A DNA stretch of 64,000 bases from assembly GCA_024280015.1 (NCBI GenBank), contig JAJRQY010000132.1:69436-133435 (forward strand). Direction: 5' to 3'. The stretch comes from Actinomycetes bacterium (GTDB lineage Bacteria > Actinomycetota > Acidimicrobiia > Acidimicrobiales > SZUA-35). The notes beneath the pieces were generated by a model. It was not told where the DNA came from. It searched no databases and saw nothing but the letters and a program-made list of their open reading frames with translations. The position numbers and the translations under genes were made by a program. Shown piece by piece: positions 42,362-50,625 of this stretch (the first letter of the stretch is position 1; every line of letters begins with the position of its first letter).

Positions 42362-42425
42362 TTGTTCCCTTTGGGGTGCATCAGTCGAAATCGCTGAGAA
42401 CGTCGTTGGGTAGTAGGTTCTTTCC

Positions 42426-43673
42426 ATGGCTCAAGCACCAGCCTCGGCTGCCACCTCCTCCGGCTCTCCGTCATCGACAGAGAGTTCCGACGAACAAAAT
42501 CCAACGAAACAGCCTCCAGCAAAGCAGCGCTGGACTTTTCAATGGAAGGAGCTATATGACGAGGTGATAACCAGCGGACTGTGCACGGGGTGCGCTGGTT
42601 GCGTCATCTCCTGCCCTCACGATGTCATTGGCTACAAGCATGAACCAGGCCAGTACAAGCCCTTTCATCTGGAAGACGAGTTAGGTCCAACCAACTGTGG
42701 TCATGGCGAGAAGGGCTGCACATCTTGCACCCGAGCCTGTCCTCGCTTCCGCGACTGGGAACTAGAAGCCAACGAGCATCTCTTTGGTGAGCAACGCCAG
42801 GACGGGCAGATGGCTGGTGTGTTCAAGGACATCTTGCTGGTGCGAGCCAAAGACGAAGGGGTCTATGAAGCGGGACAGGACGGTGGTCTTGTTTCCAGCA
42901 TCCTCATCTGGTGTTTGCAGAACGACATTATTGATGGTGCGTTGGTCTCCGAGCTTGAAGGTGGTGCCGGTGGCTGGAAGGCGACCCCGACAGTGGCAAC
43001 GACCAAGGATGAGGTGCTGGCAGCATCAGGTAGTCGCTACACCTATTCGGCCAACACCCTGGCTTTGGATGAAGCCAAGGAGAAAGGCCTTAGCAGGCTG
43101 GCCTTGGTCGGCATGAGCTGTATGACGTCGATTGCTCCCGTCATGTGGAGTCGCAAAATTGGCAAGGTCTCCAAACCAATCAAGCTCAATATTGGACTGC
43201 TTTGTTCCAAGAGTTTTGACGATTCCATGTTCGAGGAGTTGTTCTGGACCAAGTACGGGCTGAGGACATCAGACATTGTCAAGATGAACATCAAGGGTGT
43301 GTTCCAGGTATGGATGGCCAACGGGGACTATCACGAGATCAACCTCAAGGAGTGTCATGCGTGGACTCGCGAGGGGTGTACCCACTGCCCGGACTTCGCC
43401 GCAGAGCATGCTGACATCTCCACCGGCGGAATTGGCAACGAAACGGACTGGACATTGACCATCATCAGAACTGAGCTTGGGCGTGCCGTTATTGATGCGA
43501 TGATTTCCGATGGTGTGATTGAGACTCGGCCTGGTGATGATGATCCAGGCGCGATTGCCCTGATGCACAAGCTGGCAGCAAAGAGTCGAGCTCGCTGGCC
43601 GGGGTCGGCAAACTCCGCGGTCCGGGTTGGTTTGCCAATCCCGAAGAAGAAGGTGCCGGTCAAGACCTCCTAA
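42426..43673 (+). CDS. FrhB-like coenzyme F420 / flavoiron oxidoreductase
   Basis: Predicted protein of 415 residues. A low-complexity Ser/Ala N-terminus of about 35 residues is followed by two [4Fe-4S] sites (CTGCAGCVISCPHD and the second set GCTSCTRACPRF), then the F420 hydrogenase/dehydrogenase beta-subunit N- and C-terminal domains (GQDGGLVSSILIWCL, TYSANTLALDEA, LVGMSCMTS and CTHCPDFAAEHADIS). It should shuttle electrons between F420 or a flavin and iron-sulfur partners. TAGGTT at 42414-42419 is six bases before the ATG. No hydrogenase subunits are nearby. Confidence 0.88.
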   Translation: MAQAPASAATSSGSPSSTESSDEQNPTKQPPAKQRWTFQWKELYDEVITSGLCTGCAGCVISCPHDVIGYKHEPGQYKPFHLEDELGPTNCGHGEKGCTSCTRACPRFRDWELEANEHLFGEQRQDGQMAGVFKDILLVRAKDEGVYEAGQDGGLVSSILIWCLQNDIIDGALVSELEGGAGGWKATPTVATTKDEVLAASGSRYTYSANTLALDEAKEKGLSRLALVGMSCMTSIAPVMWSRKIGKVSKPIKLNIGLLCSKSFDDSMFEELFWTKYGLRTSDIVKMNIKGVFQVWMANGDYHEINLKECHAWTREGCTHCPDFAAEHADISTGGIGNETDWTLTIIRTELGRAVIDAMISDGVIETRPGDDDPGAIALMHKLAAKSRARWPGSANSAVRVGLPIPKKKVPVKTS

Positions 43674-43691
43674 GAGTTGGGACCCGAAGGG

Positions 43692-44747
43692 CTAGTCGGC
43701 TAGGAGCCCGGCGATGATGAACTCCACTCGACGGTTGAACTGTCTACCTTCGGAGGTCGCGTTGTCGTCGAGGGGCTCGGCCTCGCCCTTGCCGATGATG
43801 GTGATCCGGCTTGGGTCTACTCCAGCACGAGTCCAATAGTTGAGGACAGCTTGGACTCGTTCCTGGGATAAGGCCAGGTTGTCGAAGTCGTTTCCTTGGG
43901 AGTCGGTGTGTCCGATCACGGTGATTGTTACTTGCGGGTTCTGGCCAAACAGCATGATCCCTAGATCAAGCAGGGGAGTGAACTGGGGATCAATCTCTGC
44001 GCTGCCCGATGGGAAGAGGACGAGGTCTTGTACATAGAGAGGCGCGCCGGCGTAGGGATCAAAGGTGACCGAGGGGTCAATGACGTACTCATTGACGACA
44101 TTGTCAGGTCCCATGACCGCGGCTGCTCGGTCGAAGATGGCGTCACCAATCTCGGTACTGGGAACGCTGCCGCGCAGATAGATCACCCCTCCGGCGAAGA
44201 CTGCTTGGCGAATGGGCTCATCATCATCGGTGGCAGGGACACTGTCTTCAGGAGCACTGTCTTCAGGAGCACTGTCTTCAGGAGCACTGTCGGCGCTGCT
44301 GGCTGGTTCGGTTGTTTGCGCGTCCTCGTCGAAGGCTAGCTGGGTGGGTGGAGGCGAACTCGTTGCCTGGGAGTCGGTTTCGGTCGGTGAAAGAGCGGAC
44401 AACTCCGGGTTGGCGCTTGGGGACTCCGCAGAGTCGGATCCTCCTCGGAACACCAAAATGCCGCCGATGGTCGTACCTAAAAGCAATGCGGCTGAGGCCG
44501 CAATAAGCGCACCTATCGGCGGGCTCTGGCGGGTGGTCGACTTGCGCTGCCTTGGAGGGAGTGGCTCTAGTCTCGGAGATGCTCGTTGGGTCTCATCGGG
44601 TGGGGTTTGTTCGTTGGCTCCGCCAACGGGTGTGGACGACAATGCCTTCCACGATGGGAGTTCGTCTTCGTCGGGCCAAAGGCTTCTCGGCTTCTCGGCC
44701 TGTGACTTTTCTGGCTCATCGGACCAAGTATTCTTCGGACGGGTCAT
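43692..44747 (-). CDS. OmpA-family protein with single membrane helix and BON-like domain
   Basis: Predicted protein of 351 residues. A cytosolic Pro/Ser-rich region of about 75 residues precedes one membrane helix (PPIGALIAASAALLLGTTIGGILVF). An acidic Ser/Thr linker follows, which contains the SAPED repeat, then a BON-like segment (GGVIYLRGSVPSTEIGDAI) and a C-terminal OmpA domain (LFPSGSAEIDPQFTPLLDLG through NRRVEFIIAG) with the Asp and Arg of the diaminopimelate-binding site. It probably tethers peptidoglycan to the inner membrane. The promoter region has GGAAGG about ten bases before the ATG. Confidence 0.88.
   Translation of the reverse strand: MTRPKNTWSDEPEKSQAEKPRSLWPDEDELPSWKALSSTPVGGANEQTPPDETQRASPRLEPLPPRQRKSTTRQSPPIGALIAASAALLLGTTIGGILVFRGGSDSAESPSANPELSALSPTETDSQATSSPPPTQLAFDEDAQTTEPASSADSAPEDSAPEDSAPEDSVPATDDDEPIRQAVFAGGVIYLRGSVPSTEIGDAIFDRAAAVMGPDNVVNEYVIDPSVTFDPYAGAPLYVQDLVLFPSGSAEIDPQFTPLLDLGIMLFGQNPQVTITVIGHTDSQGNDFDNLALSQERVQAVLNYWTRAGVDPSRITIIGKGEAEPLDDNATSEGRQFNRRVEFIIAGLLAD
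44241..44291. repeat. 15-bp tandem repeat within the OmpA-family gene
   Basis: The unit ACTGTCTTCAGGAGC is repeated three times exactly (44241-44285), followed by the first six bases of a fourth copy. On the coding strand it encodes repeats of the pentapeptide SAPED in the linker between membrane helix and BON/OmpA part. DNA-level identity suggests recent slippage and probable copy-number change between strains. Confidence 0.85.
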
Positions 44748-44778
44748 GGGACAGAGTCCTTCCGGGCGGGTTGTAGGA

Positions 44779-46182
44779 CTAGAGATGGATCGGGGCGGGA
44801 GAAGCCAGGTGAGTTGCGGTTTCTATAGCCAGGGTGGTTGAGATGCCATGTGGAGTTGCCCCGGAAACAGTCGTTCCATCGCGGTGGTTGAGGATTGTCG
44901 CCGTTCCGGTCTCATGGAGAATCATGACGGTTGAACATGTTGGTGGAAGAGATCGGACATCGTTGGCCAGAAGTACTGCTCCGACACCACCGGGGTCGGT
45001 AAGGGCCATACCGAATCCGTTATCGTTGAGCTGCTCGATCCCGTCGACGACGAGGAGTGGCATGGCCGATTCGCTGGCTCCTCCAGTGTGGGGTAGGCGG
45101 TGGGCCCAGTCCCAAGAGCCTCTGCGGTCCGCATCAGCAAGAACAGTGATGGTGAGATAGTCAGAAGAAGACAGGGTCGCCATGCTGGTCATGATGTGGC
45201 GAGCACAGGCCAAAGTTGCCTGTCGCGAACCAACGATTCCTAGTGGTCCGACCCGCAGGTCGGCGGTGACTGGCACCGAAGGAAGGGTCGAGAGGCCATG
45301 CACCAAGGCCCGCTCGGTCTCGCTGAGATTGGCGGAGTTATCAAGACGTGGCTGCCAGGCAACATCTGCGGTGGCGATGGCGACTTGTCCGAAGTGCCAA
45401 TGGTCGCTCCTGCGGTTCCAGCAGAGAGCCGATCCGGCCCGAGCGCGACGGGCAATGTCTTCGGGATTTGGGTGTTGGTCTCGACGTTGTGTTGCCAGGT
45501 CAGCTCGTGCTCGGAGCAAACGCTCAGCCAAGTGGTCCTTGGCCAATCCAGCTTCGGCAACCGTCATGTGAGGAACCAGTGCCGAAGGCACGGGGGGCGC
45601 CGGGAGCGCAGTCATGGAGGACGCAGGTGCTGGGGGTAAACCAGCGATCGGCGGCCGACGATTGCGACCGAGAAATCCACCGAAGGTTGTCGGCTCGGCT
45701 TGTGCTGGTGGCGCCGGTTGGGTGGGGTTTGTGGGGGCTGCAATCGCGCCAGCGGTGTCGGCCTGGGTGTCAGATGGAAGCCGAACGGCAACGATGGGGT
45801 CGTGAATTTGAGGGGCAACCCCGGAAATGATCTCGCGTCGGTCGCGCTGTTCTGGCCTTCTTCGACCCACCTGGAAGCGGGCTGACCCGGCGTTGATTGT
45901 TCGTCCGTCCAACGGGGTGGGGTCCCAGATTCGTTCGGTGTCGAGGAGGATGCCCTTGCTGCCTGGAACAACGATGATTGACCCGTCAGCACTGACGTTG
46001 AAGGAGAATCCGACGGTTCCGGTCTCCTCCGAACCGAACTCGTAGGTGCCGGGCGTGAGGTCCATGACCTCACCCGCCATGAGGCCAGCAATCTGACGGA
46101 ACTCGAGTTCTTGGGTTGGCGGTGCAGTTTGGGTCGACTCTCCATGTCGGAGAGCCTCATTCGTTTCGGCGGAGGGAATCAT
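44779..46182 (-). CDS. FHA-like/EssC-type protein lacking the FtsK motor domains
   Basis: Predicted protein of 467 residues. Residues about 30-115 resemble an FHA-like sandwich (DLTPGTYEFGSEETGTVGFSF, DGRTINAGSARFQVG). The second half resembles the linker domain of FtsK/SpoIIIE and EssC: RADLATQRRDQHPNPEDIARRARAGSALCW, VPVTADLRVGPLGIVG, SSSDYLTITVLAD and SWDWAHRLPHTGG, ending in STVMILHETGTATILNHRDG. In family members one or more ATPase modules follow; here the protein stops. It lies 31 bases before the OmpA-type gene and both could be one operon. Confidence 0.65.
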   Translation of the reverse strand: MIPSAETNEALRHGESTQTAPPTQELEFRQIAGLMAGEVMDLTPGTYEFGSEETGTVGFSFNVSADGSIIVVPGSKGILLDTERIWDPTPLDGRTINAGSARFQVGRRRPEQRDRREIISGVAPQIHDPIVAVRLPSDTQADTAGAIAAPTNPTQPAPPAQAEPTTFGGFLGRNRRPPIAGLPPAPASSMTALPAPPVPSALVPHMTVAEAGLAKDHLAERLLRARADLATQRRDQHPNPEDIARRARAGSALCWNRRSDHWHFGQVAIATADVAWQPRLDNSANLSETERALVHGLSTLPSVPVTADLRVGPLGIVGSRQATLACARHIMTSMATLSSSDYLTITVLADADRRGSWDWAHRLPHTGGASESAMPLLVVDGIEQLNDNGFGMALTDPGGVGAVLLANDVRSLPPTCSTVMILHETGTATILNHRDGTTVSGATPHGISTTLAIETATHLASPAPIHL

Positions 46183-46295
46183 GAATACGTTGTCGGACGA
46201 ATTAGGGATAGACCTTGAGGCCTATGTCCTGAGTCATTTGACCCAGCGAGAAGATCCTTCTGCCTCGATCCCACTGTTTGGTGGGGTAAGAAGGC

Positions 46296-46922
46296 CTATT
46301 TGGGTGGGGCTGGGCGGCCCAGTTTGGTTCGCTCTAGCTCGCACTCCTCCCGCACAAAACAGCCCTGTAGATGGTCGCCAACCACTCCCATTGCTTGCAT
46401 TGCTGCGTAGGCCGTAGTTGGTCCGACAAACTTGAAGCCGCGCCTCTTCAAGTCTTTGGACAGGGCGATGGACTCGTCGGTTTTCGCGGCCACATCTGAC
46501 ATGAGCCGGGGGGCGGTCTCTGCTACCGGGGCAAATGACCAGATCAGGCCGGCCAGGGTGTTGCCAGATTCGTGCAGTTTCAGCAAGACTTGTGCGTTGT
46601 TGATTGTGGCTTCAATTTTTCCCCGATGCCGGACGATGCGAGCGTCATCTAACAGGCGAAGAACGTCTCCTTCGTCAAATTGGGCAACCGAAGCTGGTTC
46701 GAAGTTGCAGAAGACATCGCGGAAGGCTTCACGTTTGCGGAGGATGGTAAGCCACGACAGTCCGGACTGGAATCCCTCCAGACACATCTTCTCGAACAAT
46801 GTGCGCTCGTTGACCACTGGACGGCCCCACTCGTTGTCGTGATAGTCCACATAGTCCGGGGTTGAGCACCCCCAGGAGCATCGGGCATGTCCGTCGTCGC
46901 CAAGGGTGAGATCGTCGTTCAT
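46296..46922 (-). CDS. tag: DNA-3-methyladenine glycosylase I (Tag)
   Basis: Predicted protein of 208 residues. RCSWGCSTPDYVDYHDNEWGRPV at the N-terminus and FKFVGPTTAYAAMQAMGVVGDHLQGC near the C-terminus are hallmarks of Tag, with Cys and His residues for the zinc site. It removes 3-methyladenine from DNA. The start at 46920-46922 is supported by TAGCGT at 46930-46935, seven bases upstream, as a leaderless start. A longer frame to 47018 would overlap the acyl-CoA dehydrogenase promoter. Confidence 0.93.
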   Translation of the reverse strand: MNDDLTLGDDGHARCSWGCSTPDYVDYHDNEWGRPVVNERTLFEKMCLEGFQSGLSWLTILRKREAFRDVFCNFEPASVAQFDEGDVLRLLDDARIVRHRGKIEATINNAQVLLKLHESGNTLAGLIWSFAPVAETAPRLMSDVAAKTDESIALSKDLKRRGFKFVGPTTAYAAMQAMGVVGDHLQGCFVREECELERTKLGRPAPPK

Positions 46923-46979
46923 TGGCTTGACGCTAGCAAGTGAGTCATCGGGCTTGCTGTGGTACCAAAAGTCTCCCGT

Positions 46980-47009
46980 TTGACAAAAACTTGACCGATC
47001 GGTCAAGAT
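46980..47009 (+). promoter_or_regulatory. Promoter with embedded TetR-type operator upstream of acyl-CoA dehydrogenase
   Basis: TTGACA at 46980-46985 is followed after 18 bases by CAAGAT at 47004-47009. Between and partly over them lies CTTGACCGATCGGTCAAG (46990-47007), a perfect 18-base palindrome, matching the usual TetR-family operator type of lipid-metabolism regulators. A bound repressor would block RNA polymerase. The transcript would begin at about the ATG at 47017. No tetR gene is in the window. Confidence 0.7.
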
Positions 47010-47016
47010 TGCTTGC

Positions 47017-48264
47017 ATGGATCTGGACTACCCCGCTGCAGCAGAAGAGTTTCGTGTAGAAATCAAGGATTGGTTGGCCCAAAACCTCCCTGAAGGTTGG
47101 GGGGAGGATGACTTTTCCATGAGTGATGATGAGCGAGACGTCTTCAATGTGGAGTGGCCCAAGAAGCTTTTCGGTGGCGGCTGGATCTGTGCCTCTTGGC
47201 CAACTGAGTATGGCGGCAAGGGATTGTCAACCATGCAGTCGGTTGTTCTCAACGAGGAGTTCGCCAAGCGCAGCGCCCCTATGCGGGGAGACTTCTTTGG
47301 CGACACCCTGGTTGGACCGACCATCTTGCAATGGGGTACTGAAGAGCAGAAGAAGGAATTCTTGCCCGGTATTTTGCGGGGACAGATCAAGTGGTGCCAG
47401 GGCTTCTCCGAACCTGAAGCGGGTAGCGACCTGGCTGCCCTGCAATGCAAGGCCGAACTTGATGGTGATGAGTGGGTCATCAACGGCCAAAAGGTCTGGA
47501 CGACCATGGCCCAGAACGCCGACTACTGCTTCCTGCTGGCCCGAACCGACCAGGACGTCTCCAAGCACGCTGGCATCTCCTACTTGCTGGTACCCATGGA
47601 CCAAGAGGGAGTAGAGATCCGTCCGATCGAACAAGTCGACGGGTCCGGTGAGTTCAACGAGGTCTTCTTTAGTGATGCCCGCTGCCCCAAGGACAATGTT
47701 GTTGGTGGCTTGAACAATGGCTGGAAGGTGGCCATGACCACCCTCGGGTTCGAGCGTGGCACCAGCGCAACAACTTCGTATCGCCGGTTCGAACTCGAGC
47801 TTGACGACATCGTCGATATTGCTCGCGAGAATGGCAAGATTGACGACCCCATCATCCGGCAACGCTTGGCCAAAGCACACAGCAAGGTCATGCTCATGAG
47901 GATCAACGGTCTGCGTTCCCTGACCGCAAGTCTGAACAAGACTCGTGACCCCGGAGTGGCCGCATTGGGGGCAACCAACAAGATGTTCTGGTCGGAGTAT
48001 CACCGAGACGTGATGGAGCTCTATCTGGATATCGCAGGCATGCAGGGCCAGGTGCTTGACGGGGAGTACGACGAGAATTCAACTAATCCGAACCAACGCC
48101 GCGGCAAGGCTGATTACCCGGTGAATGCACTACAGGCCGCCTACTTTTTCAGCCGCTCTGAAACCATCTGGGGTGGAACCGCAGAGATCCAGCGCAATAT
48201 CGTTGGTGAGCGAGTCCTCGGTCTACCCAAGGAGCCAAAGCCCCCCAAGCCGCCCAAATCGTAA
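47017..48264 (+). CDS. Acyl-CoA dehydrogenase family protein
   Basis: Predicted flavoprotein of 415 residues. WCQGFSEPEAGSDLAALQ binds FAD and the acyl-CoA pantetheine, and VWTTMAQNADYCFLLART and the C-terminal WGGTAEIQRNIVGERVLGLPKE are family signatures. The N-terminal domain runs to about residue 130 and the C-terminal helices from about 240. The catalytic base (often Glu in the C-terminal part) cannot be fixed with certainty. It should oxidise an acyl-CoA thioester in beta-oxidation or sterol/side-chain breakdown. It is preceded by the palindromic operator. Confidence 0.92.
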   Translation: MDLDYPAAAEEFRVEIKDWLAQNLPEGWGEDDFSMSDDERDVFNVEWPKKLFGGGWICASWPTEYGGKGLSTMQSVVLNEEFAKRSAPMRGDFFGDTLVGPTILQWGTEEQKKEFLPGILRGQIKWCQGFSEPEAGSDLAALQCKAELDGDEWVINGQKVWTTMAQNADYCFLLARTDQDVSKHAGISYLLVPMDQEGVEIRPIEQVDGSGEFNEVFFSDARCPKDNVVGGLNNGWKVAMTTLGFERGTSATTSYRRFELELDDIVDIARENGKIDDPIIRQRLAKAHSKVMLMRINGLRSLTASLNKTRDPGVAALGATNKMFWSEYHRDVMELYLDIAGMQGQVLDGEYDENSTNPNQRRGKADYPVNALQAAYFFSRSETIWGGTAEIQRNIVGERVLGLPKEPKPPKPPKS

Positions 48265-48271
48265 TGGTCTC

Positions 48272-48640
48272 TTATTGAGGTTCTTGGCGGTCTTGGGCTG
48301 ACAGGGTGGGGAGTTCGTCGGGCATGAGGGCGATACCACTCTGGCGTTGCGCGTCGATGATGTCGCGATCACACACCCAGCAGAAGTACTTCGGTTGGGT
48401 TGTCAAGATTGACAGCTGGCTGCCGCGGCTCTTTTCGACAATGGCAACTGGTACGGGATAGAGGTCCCCGGCACCACAACGAGGGCAGAGTTTCTCCAGG
48501 CTTCGATCCCACTCAGCACCGCATGCCTGGCAGCAGATATGGATGGCCCCAACTCCATTTTCGCCATCGTCGGGTTGGGTGCGCGTGCCCTGTAGATCGT
48601 CCTCCTCACCACAGGCTGGGCAGCGAATCTCCTCGGTCAT
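48272..48640 (-). CDS. Zinc-ribbon protein of unknown function
   Basis: Predicted protein of 122 residues with four CxxC pairs: CPAC, CQAC, CPRC and CWVC. Two rubredoxin-like zinc ribbons are likely, one near the N-terminus (CPAC...CQAC) and one in the middle (CPRC...CWVC). No further domain is seen. TAACGT at 48648-48653 is seven bases before the ATG, a leaderless start. It converges with the dehydrogenase gene, seven bases apart. Confidence 0.75.
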   Translation of the reverse strand: MTEEIRCPACGEEDDLQGTRTQPDDGENGVGAIHICCQACGAEWDRSLEKLCPRCGAGDLYPVPVAIVEKSRGSQLSILTTQPKYFCWVCDRDIIDAQRQSGIALMPDELPTLSAQDRQEPQ

Positions 48641-48723
48641 GACAGCAACGTTAGGCCACTTCCGGTCAAAACGAGGCGAGCTGCCACATGAGCAGGACCC
48701 AGGAGCGCTAGCGTCCTAGGGCC

Positions 48724-50223
48724 ATGTCGGACCAGGAGATCTTCATCGAAGCCTCGCCGCTGCCACAGGACTCTCCTGTTGGCCGGCAAACCCCGCACCG
48801 CAGCTGGGTTGAGCGGTTGGTTCTGACCAGTGGTGTCATCGGCACAACGGTGGCATTGATCGCTGCCGGTGTCCTCAACTGGGGTCTTGGAAAGTGGGAA
48901 GCCATTCCCCAACTGGCCATTCCCGCCATCGAGGCGGCCGAGTCAGGTGTGCCAGCTAACTGGTTGATTGTCGGATCCGACTCACGCGATGGGATCGACC
49001 CTGATGACCCTCGGTCGGGCATATTCCTGGGAGATGAGACGCCAGGCGGCAAGCGAACCGACACCATGATGATCGCCCGGGTTGACCCAGACAACGGGAC
49101 CGTCAATCTGCTGTCCATCCCTCGTGATCTCTGGGTTCCCATTGCTAACAGTGAGCAATCTGGTCGAGTGAACACCGCGTTCAATGGTGAGGGGGGAGAG
49201 GCCAGGCTGGTGGCGACCATCGAGAACTACTTTGGCCTCGAAATTAATCACTATGCCGAGATTAACTTCGTCGGTTTCCAAGATGTGGTCGATGCCCTTG
49301 GCGGTGTTCCCATCTGGTTTGACAATCCCATGCGCGATCCTGGATCCGCATTGGATATTCCTTCCGCCGGGTGTCATGTCCTTGACGGTTTCGACGCGTT
49401 GGCGTTTGCCCGAGGGCGCAAGCTTGAGTATTTCGCCGATGGCAAGTGGCATTTCGACGGAACCGGCGATCTTGGACGAACCAGCAGGCAGCAGTACTTC
49501 CTGCGTCAGGTCGTTGCCACCGCCACACGGAAGTTGGACTTCACATCGGTTGGAACGGTGAATGGCCTCATCGATGCCGGTGCCCAGAATCTGGCGATCT
49601 CTGGTGTCGAGCCTGGCGACCTGATCGAGCTAGCACGAACATTCGCTTCGGTTGAAGGCGATCAGATCGTCGGACATTCGTTGCCGGTGTTTGACTTCCG
49701 TAGCGAGTCCGGTGCAGCGGTGTTAGGACTTGAAGTTGAGCAGGCCCAACCAATTCTGAACGTATTCCGCGGGATTGATCCTGAGCTACCACCCGAGACG
49801 ACGACAACAACGACAGTGCTCAATTACACCGTCAAGGTCAAGAACGGCAGCAGGGTAAGTGGCCAAGCAGGTGAGGCAACGGAAGGCCTTCAAGCGGCCG
49901 GTTTTGACATGTCTGTTGCCGATAATGCTGATCCGATCAAACTGACCACCGTCCAGTTTGGTCCTGGTCTTGAGGGGGCCGCGGTTGAGGTTGCTCGCTA
50001 TCTCGATACGAACCCGGTCATCGAATACAACGCGAACCTGACCGAAGTCGTTGTCGTTACTGGCTCGGACTTTGCTGGTGTTCTCACTACCCCTAGAGCC
50101 GAATCGGCCATCGTTCTACCAACAACGACCACTCCGCCAGCGACCATTCCGCCGTCGACCGAACCACCCTCAACGGTTGGTTATGTCCCCGGAGCGAGCC
50201 CAGCTGGCACTCTTTGTGAGTAG
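48724..50223 (+). CDS. LytR-CpsA-Psr (LCP) family cell-wall glycopolymer ligase with LytR_C domain
   Basis: Predicted protein of 499 residues. One membrane helix lies at about residues 32-50 (LVLTSGVIGTTVALIAAGVLNW). The LCP catalytic domain follows: IVGSDSRDG, KRTDTMMIARVDPDNGTVNLLSIPRDLWV, and FARGRKL and GDLGRTSRQQYFL with Arg residues that bind polyprenyl pyrophosphate. After a Thr-rich linker comes the LytR_C domain (YTVKVKNGSRVSGQAGEATEGLQAAGF). It attaches polysaccharide to peptidoglycan outside the membrane, which fits the polysaccharide genes downstream in the window. TAGCGT lies 9 bases before the ATG. Confidence 0.93.
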   Translation: MSDQEIFIEASPLPQDSPVGRQTPHRSWVERLVLTSGVIGTTVALIAAGVLNWGLGKWEAIPQLAIPAIEAAESGVPANWLIVGSDSRDGIDPDDPRSGIFLGDETPGGKRTDTMMIARVDPDNGTVNLLSIPRDLWVPIANSEQSGRVNTAFNGEGGEARLVATIENYFGLEINHYAEINFVGFQDVVDALGGVPIWFDNPMRDPGSALDIPSAGCHVLDGFDALAFARGRKLEYFADGKWHFDGTGDLGRTSRQQYFLRQVVATATRKLDFTSVGTVNGLIDAGAQNLAISGVEPGDLIELARTFASVEGDQIVGHSLPVFDFRSESGAAVLGLEVEQAQPILNVFRGIDPELPPETTTTTTVLNYTVKVKNGSRVSGQAGEATEGLQAAGFDMSVADNADPIKLTTVQFGPGLEGAAVEVARYLDTNPVIEYNANLTEVVVVTGSDFAGVLTTPRAESAIVLPTTTTPPATIPPSTEPPSTVGYVPGASPAGTLCE

Positions 50224-50262
50224 CCAGAACTGGGTACGCTCGGCATACGGAGTCGGGCGAAG

Positions 50263-50529
50263 CTAGGCGACGGCTGATTTTCCGCTATCTGAACCGAGCC
50301 AACCTTGACGAACGGCAATCCAAAGAAGCGCGGCCGCTACTGCTGATCCGATGATGACGGAGAAGAAGAATCCGGCCCCGGTCGTTAGTGCACTAACAAT
50401 GAGGTTGGCGACGACACCAAGGCCGATTGTCTTGCCAAGTCCGATGTGCTGGGCACCGGGAAGGACGGCGCGGCCGCCGAAGCCGATGATGGTTCCCATG
50501 ACGAGCGCCCCGATAAGTGATGGAATCAT
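50263..50529 (-). CDS. Small GlsB/YeaQ-like membrane protein
   Basis: Predicted protein of 88 residues with three hydrophobic segments (LIGALVMGTIIGFGGRAVLPG, GLGKTIGLGVVANLIVSALTTG, GFFFSVIIGSAVAAALLWI). This layout resembles the GlsB/YeaQ/YmgE stress-response membrane proteins, though the resemblance is moderate. The ATG at 50527-50529 has GGGAGA upstream; a frame to 50601 has no support. It stands alone between the LCP and cysC genes. Confidence 0.65.
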   Translation of the reverse strand: MIPSLIGALVMGTIIGFGGRAVLPGAQHIGLGKTIGLGVVANLIVSALTTGAGFFFSVIIGSAVAAALLWIAVRQGWLGSDSGKSAVA

Positions 50530-50625
50530 ATTCTGTCTCCCGATAGTCTCTAGTTGAGTACTGAGCGGGGAGTATGGACCCATCGGCGAGTTCTTGTCCA
50601 CCTGAAGGCGGTATTGCTCAGCGAG

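Noticed and set aside
46181-46417. 78-codon plus-strand ORF between the EssC-like and tag genes
   Set aside because: It overlaps the tag coding region by over 120 bases, has no ribosome site and no motif.
48709-48720. Short palindrome before the LCP gene (CGCTAGCG)
   Set aside because: Only eight bases and part of a GC-rich stretch; not enough to call an operator.
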